A stretch of 64,000 bases of DNA from Kitasatospora aureofaciens (GTDB taxonomy: Bacteria; Actinomycetota; Actinomycetes; Streptomycetales; Streptomycetaceae): the NCBI RefSeq assembly GCF_001188955.3, contig NZ_JPRF03000001.1, forward strand, positions 682,001-746,000, given 5' to 3'. Below the pieces are notes generated by a model that saw only the letters and a program-made list of their open reading frames with translations, ran no database searches and was not told where the DNA came from. Positions 39,007-47,584 of the stretch are shown here, one piece after another (positions within the stretch are counted from its first letter, which is position 1; each line of letters opens with the position of its first letter). The translations under genes and the position numbers were made by a program.

Positions 39007-40299
39007 ATGCGATCGAAAGCCGCCGCGATCACCGCGGTCACCGCACTCGTCCTGGGGACGTCCGCAGCCTGCGGCTCGGGGGACTCCTCCTCCGGTGCCG
39101 GCGACGGCACGATCCACGTACTGGTCTACGGGGACGCCGCCAACAAGGTCGAGAAGCAGCTCGTCGACACCTTCAACAAGACCTCCAAGGTCAAGGCCGT
39201 GCTGGACACCATCCCCGGCGCGGACTACCAGCAGAAGCTCCAGACCGTGATCAACACGCCGCGGGCCCCCGACGTCTTCTTCAACTGGGGCGGCGGCTCC
39301 ATCCAGCCGTTCGTCAAGGCGGGCCTGCTGCTGCCGCTGGACGACTTCATCGCCAAGGACCCGGGCCTGAAGGACAACTTCCTGCCCTCGGTCTTCAACT
39401 CGGCGGTGGTGGACGGCAAGCCGTACGGGGTGCCGATGCGCGGCACCCAGCCGGTGCTGCTGTTCCACAACAAGCAGGTGCTCGCGGACGCCGGGCTCAC
39501 CCCGCCGAAGACCTGGGACGACCTGGTCGCCGCCACCAGGACCCTGAAGGCCAGGGGCGTCACCCCGATCGCGCTCGGCGGCGGCGACCAGTGGCCCACC
39601 CTGATGTGGTTGGAGTACCTCTACGACCGGATCGCCGGCCCGGGCCTGTTCCAACGGGCGCTCGGCGGCGACCGCGAGGCCTGGGCGAGCGAGGACAGCC
39701 GCAGGGCGCTGACCACCCTCAAGCAGTTGGTCGACGCCGGGGCGTTCGGCAGCAACTACGACTCCGTCAAGTTCACCGACGGCGGCTCCCCGGCCCTGGT
39801 CGCCAAGGGCAAGGCCGCCTTCGAGCTGATGGGCTCCTGGTACTACTCCACCCAGCAGGACGCCAACCCCGACTTCGCCAAGTCCGGCCTCGGCTACACC
39901 GGCTTCCCGGCCCTGAACGGCGGCAAGGGCGACCCGGCCGACGTCGTCGGCAACACCAACAACTTCTACTCCGTGCTCAAGAGGACCAAGCACCCGGAGG
40001 CCGCCGCGGCCTTCCTCGAACTGATGTACTCCGACGAGTTCGTGAAGGCCCAACTGGCCATCGGCAACCTCCCGACCACCACCAGCACCGTCAACTTCCT
40101 CGACCTCTCGGCCAGCCCCGGGTACTCCAAGGACCAGTACGAGCTGGTCAAGGCCGCCCCCTCCTTCCAGCTCTCCTGGGACCAGGCGTACCCGCCGAGC
40201 GCCATGACCCCCATGCACACCGCCGTCCAGCAGTTCTTCGACGGCAGGCTCGACACCGACGGCTTCATCAAGGCCATGCAGGCCTTGCCGACCTCATGA
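39007..40299 (+). CDS. bxlE: Xylobiose-binding lipoprotein
   Basis: A 430-residue sugar-type solute-binding lipoprotein. The signal peptide ends in the lipobox GTSAACGSG (Cys about 22), followed by a Ser/Gly-rich tether. The mature part shows family features such as FFNWGGGSIQPFVKAGLLLPLDD. It delivers xylobiose or longer xylo-oligosaccharides to BxlF/BxlG. The ATG at 39007 follows a purine-rich AGAGGGCAGGAT. Its stop overlaps the bxlF start by 4 bases (ATGA), so the four-gene operon is translationally coupled throughout. Confidence 0.93.
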   Translation: MRSKAAAITAVTALVLGTSAACGSGDSSSGAGDGTIHVLVYGDAANKVEKQLVDTFNKTSKVKAVLDTIPGADYQQKLQTVINTPRAPDVFFNWGGGSIQPFVKAGLLLPLDDFIAKDPGLKDNFLPSVFNSAVVDGKPYGVPMRGTQPVLLFHNKQVLADAGLTPPKTWDDLVAATRTLKARGVTPIALGGGDQWPTLMWLEYLYDRIAGPGLFQRALGGDREAWASEDSRRALTTLKQLVDAGAFGSNYDSVKFTDGGSPALVAKGKAAFELMGSWYYSTQQDANPDFAKSGLGYTGFPALNGGKGDPADVVGNTNNFYSVLKRTKHPEAAAAFLELMYSDEFVKAQLAIGNLPTTTSTVNFLDLSASPGYSKDQYELVKAAPSFQLSWDQAYPPSAMTPMHTAVQQFFDGRLDTDGFIKAMQALPTS

Positions 40300-41192
40300 C
40301 GCGCGCCGCGCGTCCGGGCGCGGCGGCGACCCGCCCGGGCTTCGTCTGGGCGCTCCCCGCCGCGGTGTTCTTCCTGATGTTCGCGCTCACACCGCTACTG
40401 CTGGTCGTCGTGCTCTCCTTCACCAGCTGGGACGGCATCGGCGAACCGCGCTTCAACGGCCTGGACAACTGGACCGCCCTGCTCCACGACCCGGTGATGA
40501 TCCAGTCCGTCTGGACCACCCTGCTGCTCACCGCCCTCGGCGTGGTGACCCAGACGCCGGTCAGCATCCTGCTCGGCGTCTGGGCCGCCGGACACCAGCG
40601 CAACCGGGCCGTCCTGTCGGCGGTCTACTTCGTGCCGCTGCTGCTCTCGGCCACCGCCGTCTCGGTGGTGTGGCGGGCCGTCCTCGACCCCAACTTCGGC
40701 GTGCCGGCCCAGCTCACCTGGCTGTTCGGCGACGGCAACCTGCTCGGCAGCAAGGGCGGCGCGATCGGCGTACTGACCTTCGTCGGCGTGTGGCAGTTCA
40801 CCCCGCTGCACGCCCTGATCTACCAGGGCGGCGCCCGGGCCATCCCCCAGGTGCTCTACCAGGCCGCCGCCGTCGACGGCGCGGGCCGGGTACGGCAGTT
40901 CCTCCACGTCACCCTGCCGCAGCTGCGCAACACGATCATCACCTCGGTGATCCTCATGGTGGTCGGCGGTCTGACCACCTTCGACACGGTGCTGATCCTC
41001 ACCCAGGGCGGACCCGGCACCGACACCACCGTCACCGCCTACTACATGTACCAAAAGGCCTTCAAGGGCTTCGACTTCGGTGTGGGCTCGGCCATCGCGC
41101 TGGTCCTCGTGGTGGTGGCCACCCTGATCTCGCTCGCGGTGGTCCGGCTCTCCGGCTACGACCGGATGCGCGGCACGGCGGAGGGCCTGTGA
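40296..41192 (+). CDS. bxlF: Xylobiose ABC transporter permease
   Basis: A 298-residue MalF-type permease with about six membrane segments; EAA loop YQAAAVDGAGRVRQFLHVTLP near 190. The ATG at 40296 lies within the bxlE stop (ATGA overlap), and its own stop overlaps the bxlG ATG (TGATG). Works with BxlG, BxlE and a separate ATPase, known to be MsiK in Streptomyces lividans. Confidence 0.93.
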   Translation: MTRAARPGAAATRPGFVWALPAAVFFLMFALTPLLLVVVLSFTSWDGIGEPRFNGLDNWTALLHDPVMIQSVWTTLLLTALGVVTQTPVSILLGVWAAGHQRNRAVLSAVYFVPLLLSATAVSVVWRAVLDPNFGVPAQLTWLFGDGNLLGSKGGAIGVLTFVGVWQFTPLHALIYQGGARAIPQVLYQAAAVDGAGRVRQFLHVTLPQLRNTIITSVILMVVGGLTTFDTVLILTQGGPGTDTTVTAYYMYQKAFKGFDFGVGSAIALVLVVVATLISLAVVRLSGYDRMRGTAEGL

Positions 41193-42010
41193 TGCGACGA
41201 CGCCCCAACGTCCTGGCCGGGTTCGGCTCCCTGGTGTGGCTGGTGCTGGTGGGCCTGCCGCTGTACGTCCTGCTGATCGCCACCTTCCGCACCCGCTCCG
41301 ACTACTCCACCGGGGGCCCGCTGAAGCCGCCCGCCCGGTGGACCCTGCAGAACTACCTGACCGACCTGTCGAACGGCTTCGGCCAGGACTTCCTCAACAC
41401 CCTGACCGTCACCGCCGGCGTGGTCGCCATCGTGCTGCTGGTCGTCCCGCCACTCGCCTACGCCATCGTGCGCGCCCGCGGCCGGGCGACCGGCTGGGTG
41501 TTCCGGCTGTTCCTGCTCGGGCTGGCGATCCCGGCCCAGGCGGTGATCGTGCCGATGTTCTACGTCATCAGCCAGACCGGCCTGTACGACCACCTGATCG
41601 GCGTCATCCTCCCGACCGCGGCCTTCTGCCTGCCGGTCTGCACCCTGGTGCTGACCGGTGCGATGCGCGACATCGGCCCCGAGCTGTACGAGGCGATGGC
41701 GATGGACGGCGCGTCCCCGGCGCGGGTGTTCCGCCAGCTGGTGCTCCCGCTGTCCAGGGGCGGACTGTCCTCGATCACGGTCTTCGCCGCCCTCCAGGCC
41801 TGGAACGGCTTCCTCTTCCCGCTGATCCTCACCCAGTCCGACTCCACCAAGGTCATCACCCTCGGCCTGTACGACTTCCAGACCGAACACGGCGTGGACG
41901 TGCCCGGACTGCTCAGCGCCGTGGTGCTGTCCATGCTCCCCGTCCTCATCGTCTACCTGTTCGCCCGCCGCGCCCTGGTCCAGGGCCTGACGGGGGTCGG
42001 AGGAAAGTGA
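41192..42010 (+). CDS. bxlG: Xylobiose ABC transporter permease
   Basis: A 272-residue MalG-type permease with about six membrane helices; EAA loop YEAMAMDGASPARVFRQLVLP. Start ATG 41192 overlaps the bxlF stop by one base. The end overlaps the GTG of bxlA (GTGA), with the ribosome site GGAGGAAA for bxlA inside the bxlG 3' end. Confidence 0.93.
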   Translation: MRRRPNVLAGFGSLVWLVLVGLPLYVLLIATFRTRSDYSTGGPLKPPARWTLQNYLTDLSNGFGQDFLNTLTVTAGVVAIVLLVVPPLAYAIVRARGRATGWVFRLFLLGLAIPAQAVIVPMFYVISQTGLYDHLIGVILPTAAFCLPVCTLVLTGAMRDIGPELYEAMAMDGASPARVFRQLVLPLSRGGLSSITVFAALQAWNGFLFPLILTQSDSTKVITLGLYDFQTEHGVDVPGLLSAVVLSMLPVLIVYLFARRALVQGLTGVGGK

Positions 42011-44400
42011 ACGACCACCGGAACCCCGAGCCCGCACCCGCCTGGCGGGACACCTCGCTCGCCCCGGAGGCCAGGGCCGACGCCCTGATCGCCGCGATGA
42101 CCCTGCGGGAGAAGACCGCCCAACTGGTCGGCGTCTGGGTCGGCGCCGACGCCGACGGCGAGGAAGTCGCCCCCCACCAGCACGAGATGGAGCCGCCACC
42201 CGACCTCGACACCCTCCTGCCCTTCGGACTGGGCCAGCTGACCCGGCCGTTCGGCACCGCCCCGGTCGACCCGGCGCTCGGCGCGCTCTCGCTGCTGCGC
42301 ACCCAGCAGCGGATCGCCGCCGCCAACCGCTTCGGCATCCCGGCCCTCGCCCACGAGGAGTGCCTGGCCGGCTTCGCCGCCTGGGGCGCCACGGCGTACC
42401 CCGTACCGCTGTCCTGGGGCGCCACCTTCAATCCGGAGCTGGTCCGGACGATGGCCGCCGCCATCGGACGCGACCTGCGGTCCGTCGGCGTGCACCAGGG
42501 CCTCGCGCCGGTGCTCGACGTGGTCCGTGACGCCCGCTGGGGGCGGGTCGAGGAGACGATCGGCGAGGATCCGTACCTGGTCGGCACCGTCGCGACCGCC
42601 TACGTCCAGGGCCTGGAGTCGGCCGGGATCGTCGCCACGCTCAAGCACTTCGCCGGGTACTCGGCCTCCCGCGCCGGCCGCAACCTCGCCCCCGTGTCGA
42701 TGGGCCCGCGCGAGCGCGCCGACGTGATCCTGCCACCCTTCGAGATGGCCGTGCGGGAAGGCCGCCCCCGCTCCGTCATGCACGCCTACACCGACACCGA
42801 CGGCCTGCCCTCCGCCGCCGACCGGGACCTGCTCACCGGGCTGCTGCGGGACACCTGGGGCTTCACCGGCACGGTCGTCGCCGACTACTTCGGCATCGCC
42901 TTCCTCCACACCCTGCACGGTGTGGCGGAGGACCGGTCCGCCGCCGCCGCAATGGCCCTGGAGAGCGGGGTCGACGTCGAACTGCCCACCGTCGACACCT
43001 TCGGGCAGCCGTTGTTCGACGCGGTGGTCTCGGGCACCGTCCCGGAGCGGCTGATCGACCGGGCGCTGCGCCGCGTCCTCGTCCAGAAAGCCGAACTCGG
43101 GCTGCTGGACGCCGACTGGTCGCCCGTTCCGGCCGCCCTCGCCGACGCGGACCCGAGCGAACCGCGGGCGCTGCGCGGCCTGATCGACCTGGACCGGCCC
43201 GCCAACCGGGCGCTCGCCGCCGAACTCGCCCAGCAGGCCGTGGTACTGCTGCGCAACGACGGCCTGCTGCCGCTGCGCGAGCCCAGCCGGATCGCGCTGA
43301 TCGGCCCGAACGCCGACGAACCCATGGCGGTCCTCGGCTGCTACTCCTTCCCCGTGCACGTCGGCAGCCGGCACCCGGACACCCCGCTCGGCATCGGACT
43401 CCCCACCCTGCGCGAGGCGCTGGCGGCCGAGTTCCCCGGCAGTGAGCTGTGTACGGTGCGCGGCGTGACGGTCGACGGCGAGGACGGCGGCGAGGACACC
43501 GCCGGCATCGCGGAAGCCGTGCGCGCCGCCGAGCGGGCCGACGTGGTGGTGCTCGCCCTCGGCGACCGGGCGGGGCTGTTCGGTCGCGGCACCAGCGGAG
43601 AGGGCTGCGACGTCGCCTCCCTCGAACTGCCCGGCAGACAAGGGGAGTTGCTGGAAGCGGTGCTGGACGCCGGGAAGCCGGTGGTGGTCGCCCTGCTGGC
43701 CGGGCGCCCCTACGCCCTCGGGCGGGCCGTCACCGAGGCGGCCGGGATCGTCCAGTGCTTCTTCCCCGGGGAAGCCGGGACGGAGGCGCTCGCCGGAGTG
43801 CTCAGCGGACGGGTCAACCCGTCCGGGCGGCTGCCCGTCTCCGTCCCCGCCCACCCGGGGGTCCAGCCCTCGACCTACCTGGCCGCGAGGCTGGCCCAGG
43901 CGGGCGGGGTCTCCAGCACCGACCCGACACCCGCCTACGGCTTCGGACACGGCCTCGGTTACAGCGAGTTCGCGTGGTCCGGCCTGGAGGTGCGGGAGGC
44001 CGAGACCGGCACCGACGGCGCGTTCCGCCTCGCCTTCGACCTCCGCAACACCGGCTCGCGGGCGGGCGCCGAGGTGGTGCAGCTGTACCTCCACGACCCG
44101 GTGGCCTCCGTCGTCCAGCCGGTTCAGCGGCTGATCGGCTACCGGCGGATCCCGCTGGCGGCCGGAGCCACCTGCCGGGTGGAGCTGACCGTCCCCGCCG
44201 ACCTCGCCTCCTTCACCGGCCGCGACGGCCGGCGGATCGTCGAACCCGGCGCCCTGGAACTGCGGATCTCCGCTTCCAGCACCGACCCCCGCCTCACCGT
44301 GCCGCTGCGCCTCACCGGCCGGGCACGAGCACTCGACCACACCCGCCTTCTGCACCCGACCGTCACCGTCCACGACCTCCCACCGGCCGACACCCCGTAA
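42007..44400 (+). CDS. bxlA: GH3 beta-xylosidase
   Basis: A 797-residue intracellular GH3 enzyme cleaving imported xylobiose to xylose. Catalytic nucleophile Asp293 in TVVADYFGIAF; substrate-binding KHFAGYSASRAGRNLAPV is typical of BxlA-type beta-xylosidases. The second domain and FnIII-like C-terminus (FGHGLGYSEFAW onward) are complete. The GTG start overlaps the bxlG stop and has a GGAGGAAA site. Final gene of bxlE-bxlF-bxlG-bxlA; its product xylose is the substrate of XylA and inducer candidate of the ROK regulator. Confidence 0.94.
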   Translation: MNDHRNPEPAPAWRDTSLAPEARADALIAAMTLREKTAQLVGVWVGADADGEEVAPHQHEMEPPPDLDTLLPFGLGQLTRPFGTAPVDPALGALSLLRTQQRIAAANRFGIPALAHEECLAGFAAWGATAYPVPLSWGATFNPELVRTMAAAIGRDLRSVGVHQGLAPVLDVVRDARWGRVEETIGEDPYLVGTVATAYVQGLESAGIVATLKHFAGYSASRAGRNLAPVSMGPRERADVILPPFEMAVREGRPRSVMHAYTDTDGLPSAADRDLLTGLLRDTWGFTGTVVADYFGIAFLHTLHGVAEDRSAAAAMALESGVDVELPTVDTFGQPLFDAVVSGTVPERLIDRALRRVLVQKAELGLLDADWSPVPAALADADPSEPRALRGLIDLDRPANRALAAELAQQAVVLLRNDGLLPLREPSRIALIGPNADEPMAVLGCYSFPVHVGSRHPDTPLGIGLPTLREALAAEFPGSELCTVRGVTVDGEDGGEDTAGIAEAVRAAERADVVVLALGDRAGLFGRGTSGEGCDVASLELPGRQGELLEAVLDAGKPVVVALLAGRPYALGRAVTEAAGIVQCFFPGEAGTEALAGVLSGRVNPSGRLPVSVPAHPGVQPSTYLAARLAQAGGVSSTDPTPAYGFGHGLGYSEFAWSGLEVREAETGTDGAFRLAFDLRNTGSRAGAEVVQLYLHDPVASVVQPVQRLIGYRRIPLAAGATCRVELTVPADLASFTGRDGRRIVEPGALELRISASSTDPRLTVPLRLTGRARALDHTRLLHPTVTVHDLPPADTP

Positions 44401-44429
44401 CGGAGGGAGCTCACGGCTCCGAAGCCTGT

Positions 44430-45395
44430 TCAGCCGCGGGCCCGGGCGGGTCCGCGGCCGTCCAGCCCCATGAAGTGAACGGCGTAGGCGGCCATCGGCG
44501 TGCCCTTGACCGGCAGCTGGTGGCCGGCGCCGGTGATGCTGTACGTCTCGACCTGTGTGACGCCGGAGCGGTCGGCGAACCGGGCCCGGTTCCAGTCGGT
44601 GGCCGGGGTGTCAGTGGACGACGGGGTCTGGCGCACCCCGAGGACGTTCGTCCACTGTTTGGTCTCCTCGCCGAGGTCGCGGTGGTTCAGGATCGGGTCG
44701 GCGGTACCGTGCCACAACTGCACACGGGGGCGGGGCCCGGTGTAGCCGGGATCGGCACGGCGCACCAGGTCGCCCCACTGCTGCGCCGTCATGGAGACCT
44801 GGCCCCCGGCGCACGGACCGTTCCAACCGCGCACGGTGCCCGTGTGGAAGCAGTGGTAGGGCACGCCCATGAACGCGGAGCCCGCCTTGAACACGTCCGG
44901 GTAGTCGGCGAGCATGACGTTCGTCATCATCCCTCCCGACGACTCGCCGGTGACGTACACGGCGTCGGGGTTCCCGCCGTAGTGCTGCTCCGTGTACCTG
45001 ATCATCGACATCAGCCCGACCGGGTCACTGCCGCCGTTGCGCGTCAGCGCCTGGTCGGACGAGACGTCCCAGCAACTGCCGCCGGGGCTGGTCGAGGGGT
45101 AGACGACGACGAACCCGTACCGGTCGGCCAGCGCTGCGAAGTCGGTGCTGGAGTACAGGTAGGGCCCGGAGCCCTGGCAGCCGTGCAGCGCCAGCAGGAT
45201 CGGCGGACGCGCCCTGACGCCGTTCGGCACATACACGTACATCTGCAGGCCGGTCGGGTTGTCGCCGAAACCCGTGATCCGGGTCAACGAGGCGGCGCCG
45301 GCCTGAGGAGCGACGGACAGGCTCGCCCCGAACGCGGCGCCGATCGCCAGCAGCACGGCGAGCAGGCGGGACTTCAAGTACCGGAAAGGCAGCAT
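44430..45395 (-). CDS. Secreted CE1 esterase (acetyl xylan/feruloyl esterase, PHB-depolymerase fold)
   Basis: A 321-residue secreted alpha/beta hydrolase. Signal peptide to about 34 (APQAGAA), then a PHB-depolymerase-type domain with oxyanion HGCQGSGP (about 70), nucleophile Ser152 in TGESSGGMM, Asp in WHGTADPIL and His in ITGAGHQLPV. In this family polyhydroxybutyrate depolymerases, feruloyl esterases and CE1 acetyl xylan esterases are mixed; no binding module is present. A xylan-regulon palindrome 116-130 bp upstream and the position after bxlA favour acetyl xylan or feruloyl esterase (inference). The ATG at 45395 has AGAGG 4 bases upstream. Confidence 0.86.
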   Translation of the reverse strand: MLPFRYLKSRLLAVLLAIGAAFGASLSVAPQAGAASLTRITGFGDNPTGLQMYVYVPNGVRARPPILLALHGCQGSGPYLYSSTDFAALADRYGFVVVYPSTSPGGSCWDVSSDQALTRNGGSDPVGLMSMIRYTEQHYGGNPDAVYVTGESSGGMMTNVMLADYPDVFKAGSAFMGVPYHCFHTGTVRGWNGPCAGGQVSMTAQQWGDLVRRADPGYTGPRPRVQLWHGTADPILNHRDLGEETKQWTNVLGVRQTPSSTDTPATDWNRARFADRSGVTQVETYSITGAGHQLPVKGTPMAAYAVHFMGLDGRGPARARG

Positions 45396-45510
45396 GGGAC
45401 CTCTTCTCGACGGGATGTCGACGCTGCATCAGTGACCGTTGGTTGTCCAGGAGCAGTCAAGGTCCCTTCGCCGCAATACCGGTGATACGGCCGATGGGGC
45501 CGGTCCCGCT

Positions 45511-45525
45511 GGTGAAAGTTTCACC
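45511..45525. promoter_or_regulatory. Xylan-regulon palindrome upstream of the CE1 esterase
   Basis: GGTGAAAGTTTCACC is a perfect 15-bp odd palindrome containing the GAAAGTTTC core found before the GH11 gene. It lies 116-130 bp upstream of the esterase ATG. Confidence 0.6.
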
Positions 45526-45581
45526 GTGGCGGGCGGCGCGGCCGGTCGGGCCCCTTCCCTGCGACGGACGGCGGAAAGGGG

Positions 45582-46163
45582 TCAGGCGCACCAGAAGAGG
45601 AACGGCTTGCAGGCCGGCGTCGCTGTCGCCGTGGGAGTGGCCGGGCCGGGCGACGGCCGGGTGGGCGGCGGCGCCGTGGTGGGCTGCGTCGGCCGGGGAG
45701 CGGTCGGCTCGGTCGGGGCGGTGTGCGACGGAGTGGCGGTCGTCCTCGACGCGGTGGGCCGGGTGCTGCCGACCGACGGCTGTGTCGGAGGGCTCGCCGT
45801 ACTCGGCGAGGCCGTCACGCTCGTGGGAACGCTCACAGGCCCCCGGGCGGACGGCGTGGCCGTCGACGTGGACGTCACCGTACCGCCCGAGGTGAGCGGG
45901 ACCGCCTCGCCATCGTCCTGGCCGAAGGCCGCCACCGCGGTGGCCAGTCCGACCGCCGTCAGACCGAGCGCCGCCAGGGCGAGCCGGGCGCTGCGCCGCC
46001 GGGTCGTTCGCCGCCGGGCCCTCCGGGGTTCGGGAGCCGCGGTGGGCGGGTCCGCGACCGGGGGTTCGGGCTCCTGCCGGGAAAGCGCCTCCTGCGGCCG
46101 TCCACAGCCCGGGCAGGAGAGCGCGCCGTTGAGATGCCGTTGGCAGAGCGTGCAGTAACTCAT
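45582..46163 (-). CDS. Zinc-ribbon, single-pass membrane protein of unknown role
   Basis: 193 residues. N-terminal zinc ribbon (CTLCQRHLNGALSCPGCGR), an Arg-rich stretch, one membrane helix (about 63-85, LALAALGLTAVGLATAVAAF), then a ~100-residue Ser/Thr/Pro-rich region that would be outside the cell, ending in ACKPFLFWCA with two cysteines that could form a disulphide. I do not recognise a named family. The ATG at 46163 has GGAAG 5 bases upstream; an ATG at 46187 is an alternative. Divergent from the GntR-family gene. Confidence 0.7.
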   Translation of the reverse strand: MSYCTLCQRHLNGALSCPGCGRPQEALSRQEPEPPVADPPTAAPEPRRARRRTTRRRSARLALAALGLTAVGLATAVAAFGQDDGEAVPLTSGGTVTSTSTATPSARGPVSVPTSVTASPSTASPPTQPSVGSTRPTASRTTATPSHTAPTEPTAPRPTQPTTAPPPTRPSPGPATPTATATPACKPFLFWCA

Positions 46164-46474
46164 TCGATCTTCCGTAGATGCCCGCATACCGCGACGGGTG
46201 ATCTGCGGAGCCTACGCAGAACTGCCCCGCTCGCGACACCGGCCCGGCGCGAGGCTTCTGCGGAGATCACGTGTGGTTCGCGTGCGCGCGACCGGGCGGT
46301 TCCTCGCATCGCCGGTTCCGGTCGCCTCCGCGCCGACAGATGGGACGGATCCGGCCCCGGGCACCCCGATGCGTCCGGGGCGATCGGACAACTACCTGGC
46401 CGGTTGGGCTCACTGGCGCGACAGGAAGGACTCGTTCCCTTTCAGGACATGGGACCACCTGCTACGTTGGCGCC
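46164..46474. other. Divergent gap upstream of zinc-ribbon and GntR-family genes
   Basis: 311 bp with promoters for both neighbours. A short inverted repeat CTGCG/CGCAG lies next to the zinc-ribbon gene (46203-46219), and GGAA-GGACTCG-TTCC lies about 45 bp before the regulator start, a possible autoregulatory site. Nothing stronger is seen. Confidence 0.35.
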
Positions 46475-47236
46475 GTGTCGCTGACTGACAGAGCAATCGC
46501 CCGAATCCGCCGGATGATCCGGGAGGGCGAGCTGCCCCCGGGAGCGAAGCTGCCCCCCGAACAGCAGCTCGCGGCCGACCTCGGGCTCTCCCGGAACCTG
46601 ATGCGCGAGGCGGTCAAGGCGTTGGTCGTCGCCCGGGTCCTGGAGATCCGGCGCGGCGACGGCACCTACGTGACCAGCCTGGCGCCCGGCCTGCTGCTGG
46701 AAGGCCTCGGGGGCGCGGTCGAACTGCTCCAGGGGGACACCGTCCTGGAACTCACCGAGGTGCGCAGGCTGTTCGAGCCGGTCGCCACCGCGCTGGCCGC
46801 CACCCGCGTCACCGACGAGGACCTCGCCGAGGTGGAGCGGCACCTGTCGGCCATGCGGGACGCCCAGGACGACGTGGAACTGCTGCTCCGGCACGACGCG
46901 GCCTTCCACCACGCGGTGGCCCGCGCCACCCGCAACGAGACCCTGGCCACGCTGCTGGAGCACATCTCCGGACGCACCCTCAGCGCCCGGGCCTGGCGGG
47001 GACTGGCGGAAGCGGACGCGGCGGGGCGGACCGTCGCCGAGCACGAGGCGATCCACCAGGCCCTCGTCGCCCGCGACCCGAACCTCGCCCAGGCCGCCGC
47101 CCTGATGCACGTCAACACCACCGAACGCTGGTTGCGCGACCACCTCGCCGGGGGAGAGCCATCCCCGCCGGCCCGTGACCGCCCGTCCCCGGATCCGGAC
47201 CGTCCCGGTGCCACCGGACCAGTCGTGCGCCACTGA
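46475..47236 (+). CDS. FadR-subfamily GntR transcriptional regulator
   Basis: 253 residues. N-terminal winged helix of the GntR type (GAKLPPEQQLAADLGLSRNL, about 22-41) and a C-terminal FCD helical effector domain (about 95-225) with metal-ligand residues in RHDAAFHHAVAR and a later EHEAIHQAL. FadR-type regulators respond to carboxylic or sugar-acid ligands. The GTG at 46475 matches the natural domain start; a longer reading from 46271 is low-complexity. Upstream of, and on the opposite strand to, the GH36 gene, with which it is convergent; a functional link is possible but not shown. Confidence 0.88.
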   Translation: MSLTDRAIARIRRMIREGELPPGAKLPPEQQLAADLGLSRNLMREAVKALVVARVLEIRRGDGTYVTSLAPGLLLEGLGGAVELLQGDTVLELTEVRRLFEPVATALAATRVTDEDLAEVERHLSAMRDAQDDVELLLRHDAAFHHAVARATRNETLATLLEHISGRTLSARAWRGLAEADAAGRTVAEHEAIHQALVARDPNLAQAAALMHVNTTERWLRDHLAGGEPSPPARDRPSPDPDRPGATGPVVRH

Positions 47237-47584
47237 CCGAGGAGTGACCGCGGCTGAGAGCCGACGCGCACCACCACGTCCGGGAGTGGGGCCGGCGCCC
47301 GCGGAGCTGAGCGGAACTGCGCGCCGCCCGGGGCATCACGGTCGACCTCCACCTGCCCGAGCGCGCGGGTCCTCCCGTCGTGACCGATGACCAGGGCAAC
47401 CTGCTCGTGGCGGCCACGGTTGCGGGCGACGTGCGGCGTCTGCGGCTGCGTCTGGCGGCGGGCAGTCGCCACCGGCTCACCTGTCCGGCGCCGGACATCG
47501 GCCACTGACCCGCCGCTAGTCACGGTTGACGGAGCGGCGGATCGGAGCGGGAGCGGTGCGCGGCGCCGGCGCGGTGGGCGCGGA
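47237..47584. other. Gap between GntR regulator and GH36 genes with a coding-like remnant
   Basis: 348 bp. Bases 47311-47508 (+) form a 65-codon open stretch with coding-like composition (TVDLHLPERAGPPVVTDDQG) that lacks a convincing start and ribosome site. It may be the 3' remnant of a lost gene. The rest shows nothing recognisable. Confidence 0.3.

Noticed and set aside
41953..44373. An 806-codon frame on the - strand opposite bxlA
   Set aside because: Shadow frame with Gly/Arg/Val-rich low-complexity translation; bxlA on the + strand is complete.
44430..45395. Esterase considered as a polyhydroxybutyrate depolymerase
   Set aside because: The fold is shared, but no substrate-binding module is present, and its operator and neighbours point to xylan side-chain removal.
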